From the NCBI GenBank assembly GCA_006218065.1, contig VBWE01000003.1, positions 1 through 64,000 on the forward strand: DNA of 64,000 nt, given 5' to 3'. This stretch comes from Bacteroidota bacterium (GTDB taxonomy: Bacteria; Bacteroidota; Bacteroidia; Palsa-965). The notes beneath the pieces were generated by a model. The model searched no databases and was not told where the DNA came from. It saw nothing but the letters and a program-made list of their open reading frames with translations. A program made the position numbers and the translations under genes. Below, in pieces: positions 1 through 7,653 of this stretch (its first letter is position 1; each line of letters begins with the position of its first letter).

Positions 1-1
1 C

Positions 2-595
2 CGTGTGGCGCGGCCGTATTACGGCGAATCGATCCGGATTTACGAAGAAGGTTTCGCCGACTTCGCCACGATCGACTGGGCGCTGAAAAATTTCGGCGGA
101 TTTAAGATGGGACCTTTCGAGCTGATGGACTTCATCGGCAACGATGTGAATTACAAAGTCACGGAAACCGTCTGGGAACAATTTTTCTACGAACCGCGCT
201 TTAAACCGTCGTTCACGCAGAAACGTTTATACGAAGCCAAACGTTTCGGGCGCAAGTCGGGGATCGGATACTATGATTACAGCGCCGGTGCGGTGATGCC
301 GGAACCGAACAAGGACGAAACGCTCGGCGGTCACATTTTTTGGCGCGTGCTCGTGATGCTGATCAACGAAGCGGCCGAGGCCTTGTACTTACGCATCGCC
401 AGCCGCGACGACCTGGACACGGCGATGACCAAAGGCGTGAATTACCCGAAAGGACTGCTGAAATGGGCCGACGAAATGGGCATACAACACTGCGTGGATA
501 CGCTGGACCGGCTTTATAATGAGTACCGGGAAGATCGGTATCGCTGTTGTGTGCTGCTAAGGCAGATGGCGCGGGATGGGAAGAAGTTTTATTGA
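2..595 (+). CDS. paaH: 3-hydroxyacyl-CoA dehydrogenase, C-terminal part (PaaH-like), truncated by window edge
   Basis: The reading frame is open to the left edge, so only the C-terminal ~197 residues are present. The first residues read RVARPYYGES, matching the NRVARPFY segment that begins the C-terminal substrate/dimerisation domain of 3-hydroxyacyl-CoA dehydrogenases. Two such domains follow in tandem: the first around the FKMGPFELMDFIGNDV motif, the second around KGVNYPKGLLKWADEMG. The double C-terminal domain is typical of PaaH, the 3-hydroxyadipyl-CoA dehydrogenase of phenylacetate catabolism, which makes 3-oxoadipyl-CoA with NAD+. The nearby paaI, paaJ and paaY genes support this, but a general fatty-acid enzyme (FadB2/Hbd type) is possible because the Rossmann domain is outside the window. 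The GTG at base 5 is internal, not a start. Confidence 0.8.
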   Translation, partial: RVARPYYGESIRIYEEGFADFATIDWALKNFGGFKMGPFELMDFIGNDVNYKVTETVWEQFFYEPRFKPSFTQKRLYEAKRFGRKSGIGYYDYSAGAVMPEPNKDETLGGHIFWRVLVMLINEAAEALYLRIASRDDLDTAMTKGVNYPKGLLKWADEMGIQHCVDTLDRLYNEYREDRYRCCVLLRQMARDGKKFY

Positions 596-601
596 TTAAT
601 G

Positions 602-696
602 GACGTCACCCTGAGCGGCAGTCGAAGGGTGTGTAATACAATCGTTCTACAAAAGTTTCCGGTACACACCCTTCGACTGCCGCTCAGGGTGACGTC
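602..696. repeat. 33-bp perfect inverted repeat, CACCCTGAGC family
   Basis: Arms at 602-634 and 664-696 are perfect reverse complements (33 bp) around a 29-base loop. They begin GACGTCACCCTGAGCGGC. The element lies between paaH and the convergent gene at 767-1804 and could act as a bidirectional terminator. Related single-arm versions occur at 4309-4337 and 61996-62027. Words of this kind are dispersed in many bacterial genomes, so this is a repeat family rather than a gene-specific site. Confidence 0.85.
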
Positions 697-766
697 TTGT
701 TTTTTTGCATTTGAAAAAACGGATTAAATACGAACAACAGAGCCAATACTACCAGCATACCCGGTA

Positions 767-1804
767 TCAGTGTATCACATTCAATCTCTTTGTCAGCTTC
801 ATTTCTCCTGTGATCAGCTCAACGATGTATATGCCATTCGCAAGCATTTTTACGTCGATGTCCGCTTCCTGTTTTCCTGCAGCCATCATGCTGCGATTTT
901 CCGTGCGAAGCAGCATACCTGCTGTGTTGTAAACATGGATCGTTACGTCTGAACTGTTTGGATTATTGAAGCTGATCCTGGTCGTGGAAGAAGCCGGGTT
1001 CGGGAAGAGATTGACTGCGCCGGGCGAATTCGCCTCGTTGTGAATGCCAACCGGGCTTATACTGAACCCGGCCTGTTGCACTTGTTTTGTTCCGTTATCC
1101 TGGATGAAACTTACAACAGCAAGTTCATTGATATCGTAAATGTAGCTGGGAATAGCAACGGCGTATGTGAGTATCGTGTCCTGCCCCACGGTCCAGTTGT
1201 TCACGAGAGTTCTGCCGGCCGGCGTTGGGAGCATCCTGCGCACTACGTTATAAAAATCCGTTTCGCCATTCGATCCCGGGGCTGTCGTGAAGTTAATGTG
1301 CTTCTCGATAAGCACCGTATGTAAACGCGGATAGGCAAAATTGCTGGCCTGCGTTGCGGTTGCATGAACGGTAATAAAAATAGAATCCTGGGCAGCGTTC
1401 AGCGTGTGCTCCACGGCAAGATCGAACGGAGACGTAACGGCGTACCCGGTGTTGACGCCCGCCTGGTTGAGGTTATTCGGATAACCGGGATAGCTTGACC
1501 CGGTTACAGCCACGCCGTCCATCAATGCATACGGAACACTGCTTACGCTATAATAATTGGCCCGCGAGGAAATGGTCGGGTATTGCGCATTCATGGGGTC
1601 GACTCCCGGCCAGCTTACCTGGTATTTCAGGGCAACAGCCTTGTTCATGTTTGCATTAAGCAGTGTATTGAACTGCGGGTTAGCGGCAGCGCAAGGCCCG
1701 CATGATGCCTGCGTGAATTCTTCCACAAGTACAAGACGCTGTGATTGTGCACCAGCCAGGGATACCAGGGAGGCTAAGGCAAGAGTTGCGTAAAGTTTTT
1801 TCAT
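767..1804 (-). CDS. Omp28-like secreted thioredoxin-fold protein with T9SS sorting domain
   Basis: 345 aa. A signal peptide (residues 1-19, ending AGAQ) is followed by EEFTQASCGPC, a thioredoxin-type CxxC (C35, C38) of the Omp28-related family, in which the cysteines lie at the start of a thioredoxin-like fold. A central beta-rich region follows. The last ~85 residues contain NLFPNPASSTTRI and end GEMKLTKRLNVIH, a type A C-terminal sorting domain. The protein is therefore expected to cross the outer membrane by the type IX system and be surface-attached or released. Redox activity on surface proteins is plausible but not shown. It converges on paaH across the 602-696 palindrome. Confidence 0.85.
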   Translation of the reverse strand: MKKLYATLALASLVSLAGAQSQRLVLVEEFTQASCGPCAAANPQFNTLLNANMNKAVALKYQVSWPGVDPMNAQYPTISSRANYYSVSSVPYALMDGVAVTGSSYPGYPNNLNQAGVNTGYAVTSPFDLAVEHTLNAAQDSIFITVHATATQASNFAYPRLHTVLIEKHINFTTAPGSNGETDFYNVVRRMLPTPAGRTLVNNWTVGQDTILTYAVAIPSYIYDINELAVVSFIQDNGTKQVQQAGFSISPVGIHNEANSPGAVNLFPNPASSTTRISFNNPNSSDVTIHVYNTAGMLLRTENRSMMAAGKQEADIDVKMLANGIYIVELITGEMKLTKRLNVIH

Positions 1805-1962
1805 GGCTATGGTTTTAGATGAACGGATGCTGTTTGAACAGGATACAAGTTACAAAATTCCCCTTACCGGCGCCCTAAACGGTTGTGGATATTTGCACCG
1901 GCTTTTTTCAACAGCAGGTTACCTTTTCCATGTCCGTGGTATCAATGGCCAAACAAACAGCC

Positions 1963-2436
1963 ATGAAACAAAAATTACTCCTGCTTTTTCTTGCGGCTAC
2001 TTTTTCGCTGAAAGCGCAGACTAAAGTCAAATTCAGCCCCGCGCAGTTCGCCGGCACCTGGAAATGCATCGCCCAGCAATGGGATTCGGCCGGGAAGAAA
2101 ATTACCCGGAAAGAGACATCGCGTTACACGTATTCGTTTTCGCCGAAAGGCAGTTTCATCATTTCATTTGATTGCAAAGATTGTCCCGGCAACACCGGGG
2201 GGCAGTCCACTATCCGCGGCACATGGAAGCTGAATACGAGCGGCGATTCGATTGTTTACACCGTGAAAGACCAGTTGTTATCATCCGATTGGGCGGATAA
2301 GATCATCAGCGTCACCAGCACCAAAATGGCCCTCAGAATTCCCAGCGAAATGAATAATCACATGCTCGTTCTCGAAAAACAACCGGCATTGACAAGTTCG
2401 GAGAATAGCCGCATGGAAATAATACCGAAAGAATAA
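1963..2436 (+). CDS. secreted lipocalin-like hypothetical protein
   Basis: 157 aa from the ATG at 1963, chosen because it gives a clean signal peptide (MKQKLLLLFLAATFSLKAQ). In-frame ATGs at 1885, 1930 and 1945 would add an unlikely leader. The mature part starts with FAGTWKC, the GxW feature at the first strand of lipocalin-like domains, and alternates short beta strands (YTYSFSPKGSFIISF, IRGTWKLNTSGDSIVYTV). Two cysteines (CKDC) sit mid-protein. Function is unknown; small ligand binding in the periplasm is only suggested by the fold. Confidence 0.65.
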   Translation: MKQKLLLLFLAATFSLKAQTKVKFSPAQFAGTWKCIAQQWDSAGKKITRKETSRYTYSFSPKGSFIISFDCKDCPGNTGGQSTIRGTWKLNTSGDSIVYTVKDQLLSSDWADKIISVTSTKMALRIPSEMNNHMLVLEKQPALTSSENSRMEIIPKE

Positions 2437-2693
2437 AGACTGTTTAAAATTCCTCGGGAGACTGTTTTAAACAAAAGTCCCGATCATACCTCGAAATAGT
2501 TCATACTAAGCGGCAGGAGGCAGTCGGCAGCGGCAGTCTCCGATTTACAGCAATGCTCCCGGAAATCCCGGGCAACATGCGAAGCGCATTACGTTGACTG
2601 CCTCCTGCCGACTGCCTCCTGCCGCTGGATCTATTCCGACTTACAGCAACAGTTTTCCTGTAAAACGCTCTCCGAAGGAATTTTAAACGAGCT
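2437..2693. repeat. nested-palindrome intergenic element, GACTGTTTAAAATTCCT family, copy A
   Basis: Terminal inverted repeats AGACTGTTTAAAATTCCTCGG (2437-2457) and its near complement at 2672-2693 enclose nested palindromes. These are a TCGAAATAG/CTATTCCGA pair, perfect 21-bp inner arms at 2510-2530 and 2605-2625 made of GGCAGTCGGCAG-type words, and a central CCCGG/CCGGG hairpin. The element fills the 306-bp gap between the lipocalin-like gene and the vWA gene. Related copies are at 51842-52038, 63176-63393 and (short) 57421-57484. It has no coding capacity and looks like a MITE-like or REP-like mobile palindrome. Confidence 0.75.
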
Positions 2694-2706
2694 TAAACTT
2701 TCCTGT

Positions 2707-2714
2707 TACTTTTG
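2707..2714 (+). promoter_or_regulatory. Bacteroidota -7 box TACTTTTG
   Basis: TACTTTTG matches TAnnTTTG and lies 28 bases before the ATG at 2743. It begins 13 bases after the end of repeat copy A, so the element abuts the promoter of the vWA gene. No clear TTTG -33 box is visible at the normal spacing. Confidence 0.45.
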
Positions 2715-2742
2715 TACTCCAAGCTGTTTATGCAGGTAGCTT

Positions 2743-4200
2743 ATGGTGTTTTCGCTGTGCAGGATAAGGATGTGGGTGATTTTCTCCGGGCTCTTCGTGC
2801 TGCCTGTTTTTTTGCAGGCGCAGACGCAGCAGGCGGAGAAAGCGCTGAAAGCGAACAGTCGCCTTGTTTCTTCCATTGAACGGACCGAAACCACGGCCGG
2901 CCGCGAAACGGTTTACCTCGAAATGCCTTTCGGCAAAGCAACTTTTACCGATCCCGCACAGGTGCAGAAACTCAGCGGCTTGCTGATCGAGAGCGTGGAA
3001 CTCGTTTATACGCGCTTCGCCGTTTCCGAAAATTTCGACCAGCAGGATCTCGATAAAGAAAGACTGCAGCAACTGCACAAATTGCTTCCCGGGGCTTTTG
3101 CCGAATCCTGGACCGGCTGGCAACTGACCGGGCAGACATCTCCTGCTACGGCGGATTCTGCGCGGAACATGTTTCACGGTTTTGTCGTTACCTATCGCCC
3201 GGCGCCTTCTCCCGGCGGGATGAAAGAGGAAATCGAATTCCTGGAGAAATTTTTCAGCAAAAAGCCGGGAGATGAAACCACTACCGGCAGCAATCCCGCC
3301 GTTGTGGATTCGAGCGGAAGCATCAGCACGGACAGTAAAATGACATTCGCCGAAAGACAGCGTTATACCGCGCTGCAGCTCGCCATTAAAAAACTGGACC
3401 GCAACCCGGCCATTACCGTGGATACAACGCGCGCCCGCGTGGTCAAACAAACCGGCGATTATGCCGTGGTGCAGTTGCACTATCGTTTCATGAATCACAA
3501 ACGATCGAAATTCGATACGATCCGGATCAGCGAAATTGATACGGCGATGAAAATTCTGAACCGCAAGCCGCCGCCATTCGCCGACAGTATTATCATCACC
3601 GTCCTGAAAAGGAACAGGCAGTGGAAAAACATCGTACTCGTTTGTGATCTTACCGGCAGTATGGCGCCTTACACCGCACAGGTTTTCGAATTATTCCGCG
3701 AAGCGCCGGAAATCAAAAAAGTGGACCAGTTCATTTTTTTCAACGACGGTGACGCACGCACGAAAAAACCGGTCGGGCGCACGGGCGGGCTTTACCCGGT
3801 CAGGACACACGATTATGATTCGATGATGACCACCGCGCTGCGCACGATGAAAGGCGGCGACGGCGGCGATACACCGGAAAACAATATCGAGGCTGCGCTC
3901 CTGGCCATCGCGGAAAACGATTCGCTCAGTGATATCGTCATGATCGCCGATAACCTCTCCACGCCCCGCGACATGGAACTGCTGAAAAAAGTAAACCGCC
4001 CGGTGCACGTCATCGCCTGCGGATCGCGATACGGCCTGAATCCCTGCTACCTGAAAATCGCGCGCGTGACCAAAGGGTCGGTGCATACCATGCGCGATGA
4101 TGTGGGAAACCTCGAATTCCTCCAGGACGAGCAGACGATCAAAATCGGCAAAGAGAATTTCAAGATACAGGGAGATGATTTTTTCCAGACGAGGGATTAG
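2743..4200 (+). CDS. secreted von Willebrand factor A domain protein
   Basis: 485 aa, or 476 aa if the ATG at 2770 is used, which gives a tidier signal peptide (MWVIFSGLFVLPVFLQAQ). The N-terminal ~290 residues are not recognised. From residue ~298 a vWA fold begins: NIVLVCDLTGSM contains a MIDAS-like D302-x-T-G-S, which differs from the classical DxSxS by Thr at the first Ser position. This is followed by FNDGDAR, GGDGGDTPENN (second MIDAS segment) and DIVMIADNLSTPRD. It is probably a periplasmic or surface metal-dependent binding protein. The partner is unknown. Confidence 0.7.
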   Translation: MVFSLCRIRMWVIFSGLFVLPVFLQAQTQQAEKALKANSRLVSSIERTETTAGRETVYLEMPFGKATFTDPAQVQKLSGLLIESVELVYTRFAVSENFDQQDLDKERLQQLHKLLPGAFAESWTGWQLTGQTSPATADSARNMFHGFVVTYRPAPSPGGMKEEIEFLEKFFSKKPGDETTTGSNPAVVDSSGSISTDSKMTFAERQRYTALQLAIKKLDRNPAITVDTTRARVVKQTGDYAVVQLHYRFMNHKRSKFDTIRISEIDTAMKILNRKPPPFADSIIITVLKRNRQWKNIVLVCDLTGSMAPYTAQVFELFREAPEIKKVDQFIFFNDGDARTKKPVGRTGGLYPVRTHDYDSMMTTALRTMKGGDGGDTPENNIEAALLAIAENDSLSDIVMIADNLSTPRDMELLKKVNRPVHVIACGSRYGLNPCYLKIARVTKGSVHTMRDDVGNLEFLQDEQTIKIGKENFKIQGDDFFQTRD

Positions 4201-4251
4201 CGAATCAGGTATAATACCGACAGTTTTATTTCCAAGACTTAGTTCGTAGTT

Positions 4252-4410
4252 CATCGGAGTGCCCGATGAAAGAGCAAAAGCAAATAGCAAAAAAATTATA
4301 ATTAAGATGACACACTGAGCGCAGACGAAGTGTGTGTAAAATGTAAACTTGTTTTTGCTTTTGCCCTTTGCTTTTTGTTTTTTGCCCTTTGCTTTTTGTT
4401 TTTTGCCCTT
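4252..4410. repeat. intergenic low-complexity and hairpin region
   Basis: The 234-bp gap contains a small hairpin CATCGG-N5-CCGATG (4252-4268), a diverged member of the CACCCTGAGC palindrome family (4309-4337, CACACTGAGCGCAGACGAAG), and a pyrimidine-rich tract repeating TTTGCTTTTTG/TTTTGCCC several times (4352-4410) directly before paaI. The hairpins could terminate the vWA transcript. Confidence 0.55.
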
Positions 4411-4422
4411 TGGGTATTTCAA

Positions 4423-4430
4423 TAACTTTA
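4423..4430 (+). promoter_or_regulatory. candidate -7 box immediately before paaI start
   Basis: TAACTTTA (one mismatch to TAnnTTTG) ends 4 bases before the ATG at 4435. TTTG copies in the upstream repeats provide possible -33 boxes (for example 4402-4405, 17-bp spacer). If it is used, the transcript would be leaderless. Confidence 0.35.
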
Positions 4431-4434
4431 CCTC

Positions 4435-4863
4435 ATGGAGCAAAACGATCTTTCCAAACGCGTCGTTGACCGCATGTATGACAACGACTGGTTCAGCCAG
4501 TGGCTCGGCATCGAAAGGCTTGAGGTAGGGCAGGGGCGTTGTGTGCTGCGCATGACCATCCGCAAAGAAATGCTGAACGGTTTTGCCATTGCGCACGGTG
4601 GAATTACCTATTCCCTGGCCGACAGTGCGCTGGCTTTTGCATCCAATTCGCACGGGCGGATGAGCGTTTCCGTGGAAACTTCCATCTCGCATACCGAATC
4701 GCTGAAAGAAGGCGACGTGATCACCGCCACCGCCGAAGAGATCAGCCTTTCGAACAAAATAGCCGTCTATTATGTTACAGTAATCAAACAGGACGGCAAA
4801 AAAGTCGCGCTTTTCAAAGGCACGGTTTACCGCACGTCCAAAGACTGGTTCCCGGAGAAATAA
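4435..4863 (+). CDS. paaI: hydroxyphenylacetyl-CoA/acyl-CoA thioesterase PaaI
   Basis: 142 aa, full length for the PaaI hotdog thioesterases. The signature helix region HGGITYSLADSALAFASNS starts at H54-G55-G56 and contains D63, matching the HGG...ADSA motif whose Asp activates water. PaaI releases CoA from dead-end ring-hydroxylated or ring-opened phenylacetyl-CoA products. It is followed after 125 bp by paaJ, consistent with a phenylacetate set. The start is supported by the sequence MEQNDLSKRVVDRMY beginning right after the -7-like box. Confidence 0.85.
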   Translation: MEQNDLSKRVVDRMYDNDWFSQWLGIERLEVGQGRCVLRMTIRKEMLNGFAIAHGGITYSLADSALAFASNSHGRMSVSVETSISHTESLKEGDVITATAEEISLSNKIAVYYVTVIKQDGKKVALFKGTVYRTSKDWFPEK

Positions 4864-4864
4864 A

Positions 4865-4938
4865 CGTTAGCGCCTTCGCGTCTTCGCGGTAAATATCCTG
4901 TTCCGCTTTCTTTACCGCGAAGGCGCTAAGACGCGAAG
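4865..4938. repeat. inverted repeat of CTTCGCG words
   Basis: Left arm 4865-4893 and right arm 4911-4938 carry the same words (GCGCCTTCGCG, TCTTCGCG, GGTAAA) in opposite orientation but partly permuted, giving a strong hairpin between paaI and paaJ. The word CTTCGCGTCTTCGCGGT is a dispersed repeat in many bacterial genomes. Confidence 0.75.
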
Positions 4939-4956
4939 AGTATTATTCAAAACCGG

Positions 4957-4964
4957 TACCTTTG
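4957..4964 (+). promoter_or_regulatory. -7 box TACCTTTG upstream of paaJ
   Basis: TACCTTTG fits TAnnTTTG exactly and ends 24 bases before the ATG at 4989. No convincing -33 TTTG at normal spacing. It suggests paaJ has its own promoter beyond the preceding hairpin. Confidence 0.45.
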
Positions 4965-4988
4965 CGCCTTATTATTCAATAGTCTCTT

Positions 4989-6194
4989 ATGAAAACAGCA
5001 TATCTCGTTAACGGCGTCCGCACGGCTATCGGCAGTTTCGGCGGTATTTTGTCCGTTGTCCGTCCCGATGATCTCGCCGCACATGTTTTGCGCGAGCTGA
5101 TGAAAAAAAATCCTTCGCTCGATCCCGCCGCGATTGCGGATGTGATTCTCGGCTGCGCCAACCAGGCCGGTGAAGATAACCGCAACGTGGCCCGCATGGC
5201 GCTGCTGCTTGCCGGTTTGCCGGTTTCCGTTCCGGGCGAAACGGTGAACAGGCTTTGCGCTTCCGGGCTTTCCGCTTCGATGGCTGCGGCACGCGCGATT
5301 CAATGCGGCGATGGTGATATTTTGGTTGCCGGCGGTGTGGAAAATATGACGCGCGGACCCTGGGTGATTTCGAAAACCTCGAGCGCCTTTGGTCGTGATG
5401 CGCAGATGTTCGATTCGAGTTTCGGCTGGCGTTTCATTCATCCGAAAATGAAAGAGATGTACGGCACGGATGCCATGGGCGAAACGGCGGAAAATCTCGC
5501 CGAACGTGATCAAATTTCGCGCGAGGACCAGGATAAATTTGCGGCATGGTCGCAGCAGAAAGCCGGCAAAGCACAGGCAGCGGGGCGTTTTGCGAAAGAA
5601 ATCGCGGTGCTCGAAATCCCGCAGAAAAAAGGCGACCCGAAAATTTTCGATCGCGACGAGTTCATGAAACCGGATACGACGGCAGAAGGACTTGCGAAGC
5701 TTAAACCGTCGTTCCGGAAAGACGGAACAGTAACGGCAGGCAACGCATCCGGCCTGAACGACGGGGCGGCGGCGGTTCTGCTCGCTTCGGAAGACGGGCT
5801 GAAAAAGTATAATCTCAAACCGCTTGTCCGCATCGTGAGTACCGGTGTGGCCGGCGTGGAACCGCGCATCATGGGTATCGGCCCGGTGAACGCGTCGAAT
5901 ATGGCGCTGCAGAAAGCGGGGCTCACGATGAAGGATATCGATATCATCGAACTGAACGAAGCTTTCGCTGCGCAGAGTTTGGCCTGCACGCGCGCCTGGG
6001 GACTTGCCGACCATGATCCGCGCATCAACCCGAACGGCGGAGCCATCGCGCTCGGCCACCCGCTGGGCATGAGCGGCGCGCGTATCCTGAACAGTGCAGC
6101 CATCGAACTGCACGAGCAGAATAAAAAGTACGCACTGGTAACGATGTGCATCGGCGTGGGCCAGGGCTACGCGGTGATTATTGAAAAAGCCTGA
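4989..6194 (+). CDS. paaJ: 3-oxoadipyl-CoA/acetyl-CoA thiolase PaaJ
   Basis: 401 aa, full-length type II thiolase. The nucleophilic Cys is C90 in NRLCASGLSA. The catalytic His is H357 in GGAIALGHPLGMSGAR and the second Cys is C387 in VTMCIGVGQG. NEAFAAQ is present. The GEDNRNVARMALLLAGLP and ETAENLAE segments are characteristic of the PaaJ/PcaF subgroup, which cleaves 3-oxoadipyl-CoA to succinyl-CoA and acetyl-CoA. A general acetyl-CoA acetyltransferase is the alternative. The stop overlaps the next start in TGATG, so translation of the SWIM protein is probably coupled. Confidence 0.88.
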   Translation: MKTAYLVNGVRTAIGSFGGILSVVRPDDLAAHVLRELMKKNPSLDPAAIADVILGCANQAGEDNRNVARMALLLAGLPVSVPGETVNRLCASGLSASMAAARAIQCGDGDILVAGGVENMTRGPWVISKTSSAFGRDAQMFDSSFGWRFIHPKMKEMYGTDAMGETAENLAERDQISREDQDKFAAWSQQKAGKAQAAGRFAKEIAVLEIPQKKGDPKIFDRDEFMKPDTTAEGLAKLKPSFRKDGTVTAGNASGLNDGAAAVLLASEDGLKKYNLKPLVRIVSTGVAGVEPRIMGIGPVNASNMALQKAGLTMKDIDIIELNEAFAAQSLACTRAWGLADHDPRINPNGGAIALGHPLGMSGARILNSAAIELHEQNKKYALVTMCIGVGQGYAVIIEKA

Positions 6195-6559
6195 TGCGAC
6201 CGGTTCCCATTACTCTCGGAAATTTTCGTGACGAACTCGACGAACAACCGCTCGAGCGGGGATGGTATTATTTTCAAAGCAACTGGGTAAAAAGTTTCCG
6301 CGAAGTAATGCCGGGATTTTTTGAAGCGGTGGTGGAAGAAGTCAACCCGCAGGCCGTTTCGTTCAGCCGCGACGAGCAGGATATCTTCGCCGATATTTTC
6401 TGCACCTGCGGCGAAGCCGTTCCCTGCAAGCACATGGCTGCGGTACTTTTTTACCTCGAAGCGGAGACCAACCGGGGCGATGTGAAGAACTGGGACGAGC
6501 TGGAAGAAAAGTATAAGCGCAAACCGTTTGAGTTTCAGAAAAAAAATAAAGCCGGGTAA
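6194..6559 (+). CDS. SWIM zinc-finger domain small protein
   Basis: 121 aa. It carries FCTCGEAVPCKHMAAVLFY, a SWIM zinc finger with ligands C70, C72, C78 and H80 (CxCx5CxH). Longer SWIM proteins often precede SNF2-type helicase domains; here the finger stands alone with a GWYYFQSNWV N-terminal segment usual in that family. It starts inside the paaJ stop codon (TGATG). A role in nucleic-acid or protein binding is likely but the target is unknown. It is not an obvious part of phenylacetate catabolism, although recQ lies 1.1 kb downstream on the same strand. Confidence 0.75.
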   Translation: MRPVPITLGNFRDELDEQPLERGWYYFQSNWVKSFREVMPGFFEAVVEEVNPQAVSFSRDEQDIFADIFCTCGEAVPCKHMAAVLFYLEAETNRGDVKNWDELEEKYKRKPFEFQKKNKAG

Positions 6560-6603
6560 ATCACTGTTGTTATAAGATTCTGCGCCTGGTTTATTTCACA
6601 GGA

Positions 6604-7293
6604 TTACCGGTCTTTCCAAAGTGTTTCCCCTTTTACCAGCCAGGAAAATCCGAAAGCGAATACGGCAATTGTTTCCATCCAGAAAACGATATGATAGGGC
6701 AGGAGTATTTTTTTAATGGACGAGGATACAAAATAAGGTACCAGTAAAACGATACAAATAATTATAATGTATCCGCAAATCCGGTACACTAAATTTCTTT
6801 TCCGTTTATACGCCGTCATCTTCCCGTCCTTGCCTGTTTTGGTGAACAAAAAGATTGAGAAATAAGCAAGCGTGAGCAGGAACAGCGCTGCGGAAATCAA
6901 ATGAACGTAGCCCATTATCCCGGGATATACGCAGGGGGCGAAATGATCACAGGGGAAACAAATTTCCTTAGGGACAGCCATACCGTCAATTTTAATGCTA
7001 AGGCTTGTCGGTACGAAAACGGTAATTAATCCAAACAGGCACGCCAGCTTTCCGGCGATCCAGTCCTTGTCATAACCCTTGTAAGAGAACAGGAACACCG
7101 AAATAAAACACATGATGCCCACGAAAAAGTTCCCCATTTTCGTATGGAAATAATCGCTGATCGAACCTTCGATCATGTGATCGCAATCGCGGCCGATGTT
7201 CATTCCCAAAACAAGGACCACCGGCAGTGAAAGCCCCAGGATGCCGACCATCCGTCTCAGGGTTACGTAAGAGATTATTTCGGGGTTTTCCAT
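6604..7293 (-). CDS. multipass membrane protein, DUF998-like
   Basis: 229 aa with about six hydrophobic segments (roughly residues 13-30, 55-70, 82-98, 125-150, 168-190 and 197-217). A cysteine-rich loop, EICFPCDHFAPC, lies between segments 3 and 4. No signal peptide or catalytic motif is seen. The ISDYFHTKMGNFFVGIMC segment resembles the conserved loop of DUF998-type membrane proteins. Function unknown. It converges with the SWIM gene and is divergent from recQ. Confidence 0.6.
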   Translation of the reverse strand: MENPEIISYVTLRRMVGILGLSLPVVLVLGMNIGRDCDHMIEGSISDYFHTKMGNFFVGIMCFISVFLFSYKGYDKDWIAGKLACLFGLITVFVPTSLSIKIDGMAVPKEICFPCDHFAPCVYPGIMGYVHLISAALFLLTLAYFSIFLFTKTGKDGKMTAYKRKRNLVYRICGYIIIICIVLLVPYFVSSSIKKILLPYHIVFWMETIAVFAFGFSWLVKGETLWKDR

Positions 7294-7493
7294 GGAATCA
7301 ACTGACAGGTCAAATTAATAATGAATAATTATTACGTGCAATGATAGTGTTATTTCATAATTGCGGCAATTGCGGAGAGGCATCTCTTTAGAAAAACGAC
7401 AGGCTTTTACAGGCTGTCCGCCAATTTAAAATACCTTGTACAGATTTCCGGCGGTACGTTATGCCGGTGAAAATAAAATTTTATCGTTTTTTT

Positions 7494-7521
7494 CATTTGT
7501 TCTTCTAAAGAAGAACAAATG
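7494..7521. promoter_or_regulatory. 13-bp-arm palindrome, candidate operator
   Basis: CATTTGTTCTTCT and its exact complement flank a 2-base centre (AA), with no loop long enough for an RNA hairpin terminator. It lies 46 bp upstream of the recQ -33 box, in a divergent promoter region. That position suits a dimeric regulator binding site. Confidence 0.45.
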
Positions 7522-7566
7522 ACACCCGGAAACTATTGAAAACAGGCTGCTTTGGCCGAACCGGAA

Positions 7567-7597
7567 TTTGGACGGTTCATTTCTTTTCATACTTTTG
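7567..7597 (+). promoter_or_regulatory. recQ promoter, TTTG-N19-TACTTTTG
   Basis: TTTG at 7567-7570, a 19-bp spacer, then TACTTTTG at 7590-7597: a full match to the Bacteroidota sigma promoter (TTG/TTTG at -33, TAnnTTTG at -7). A ~50-base leader precedes the recQ ATG at 7654. Confidence 0.7.
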
Positions 7598-7653
7598 CCG
7601 CGATTTCTGATATTATTTTTTGTTTTTGTTTTACTTTTTAGACACGAAAAGAG

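Larger units (their letters stand above)
7294..7653. other. divergent intergenic region between membrane protein gene and recQ
   Basis: 360 bp without a supported gene. It holds a 28-base palindrome (7494-7521), a canonical promoter for recQ (7567-7597) and an AT-rich 5' leader. The leader has no clear Shine-Dalgarno sequence. Confidence 0.7.
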
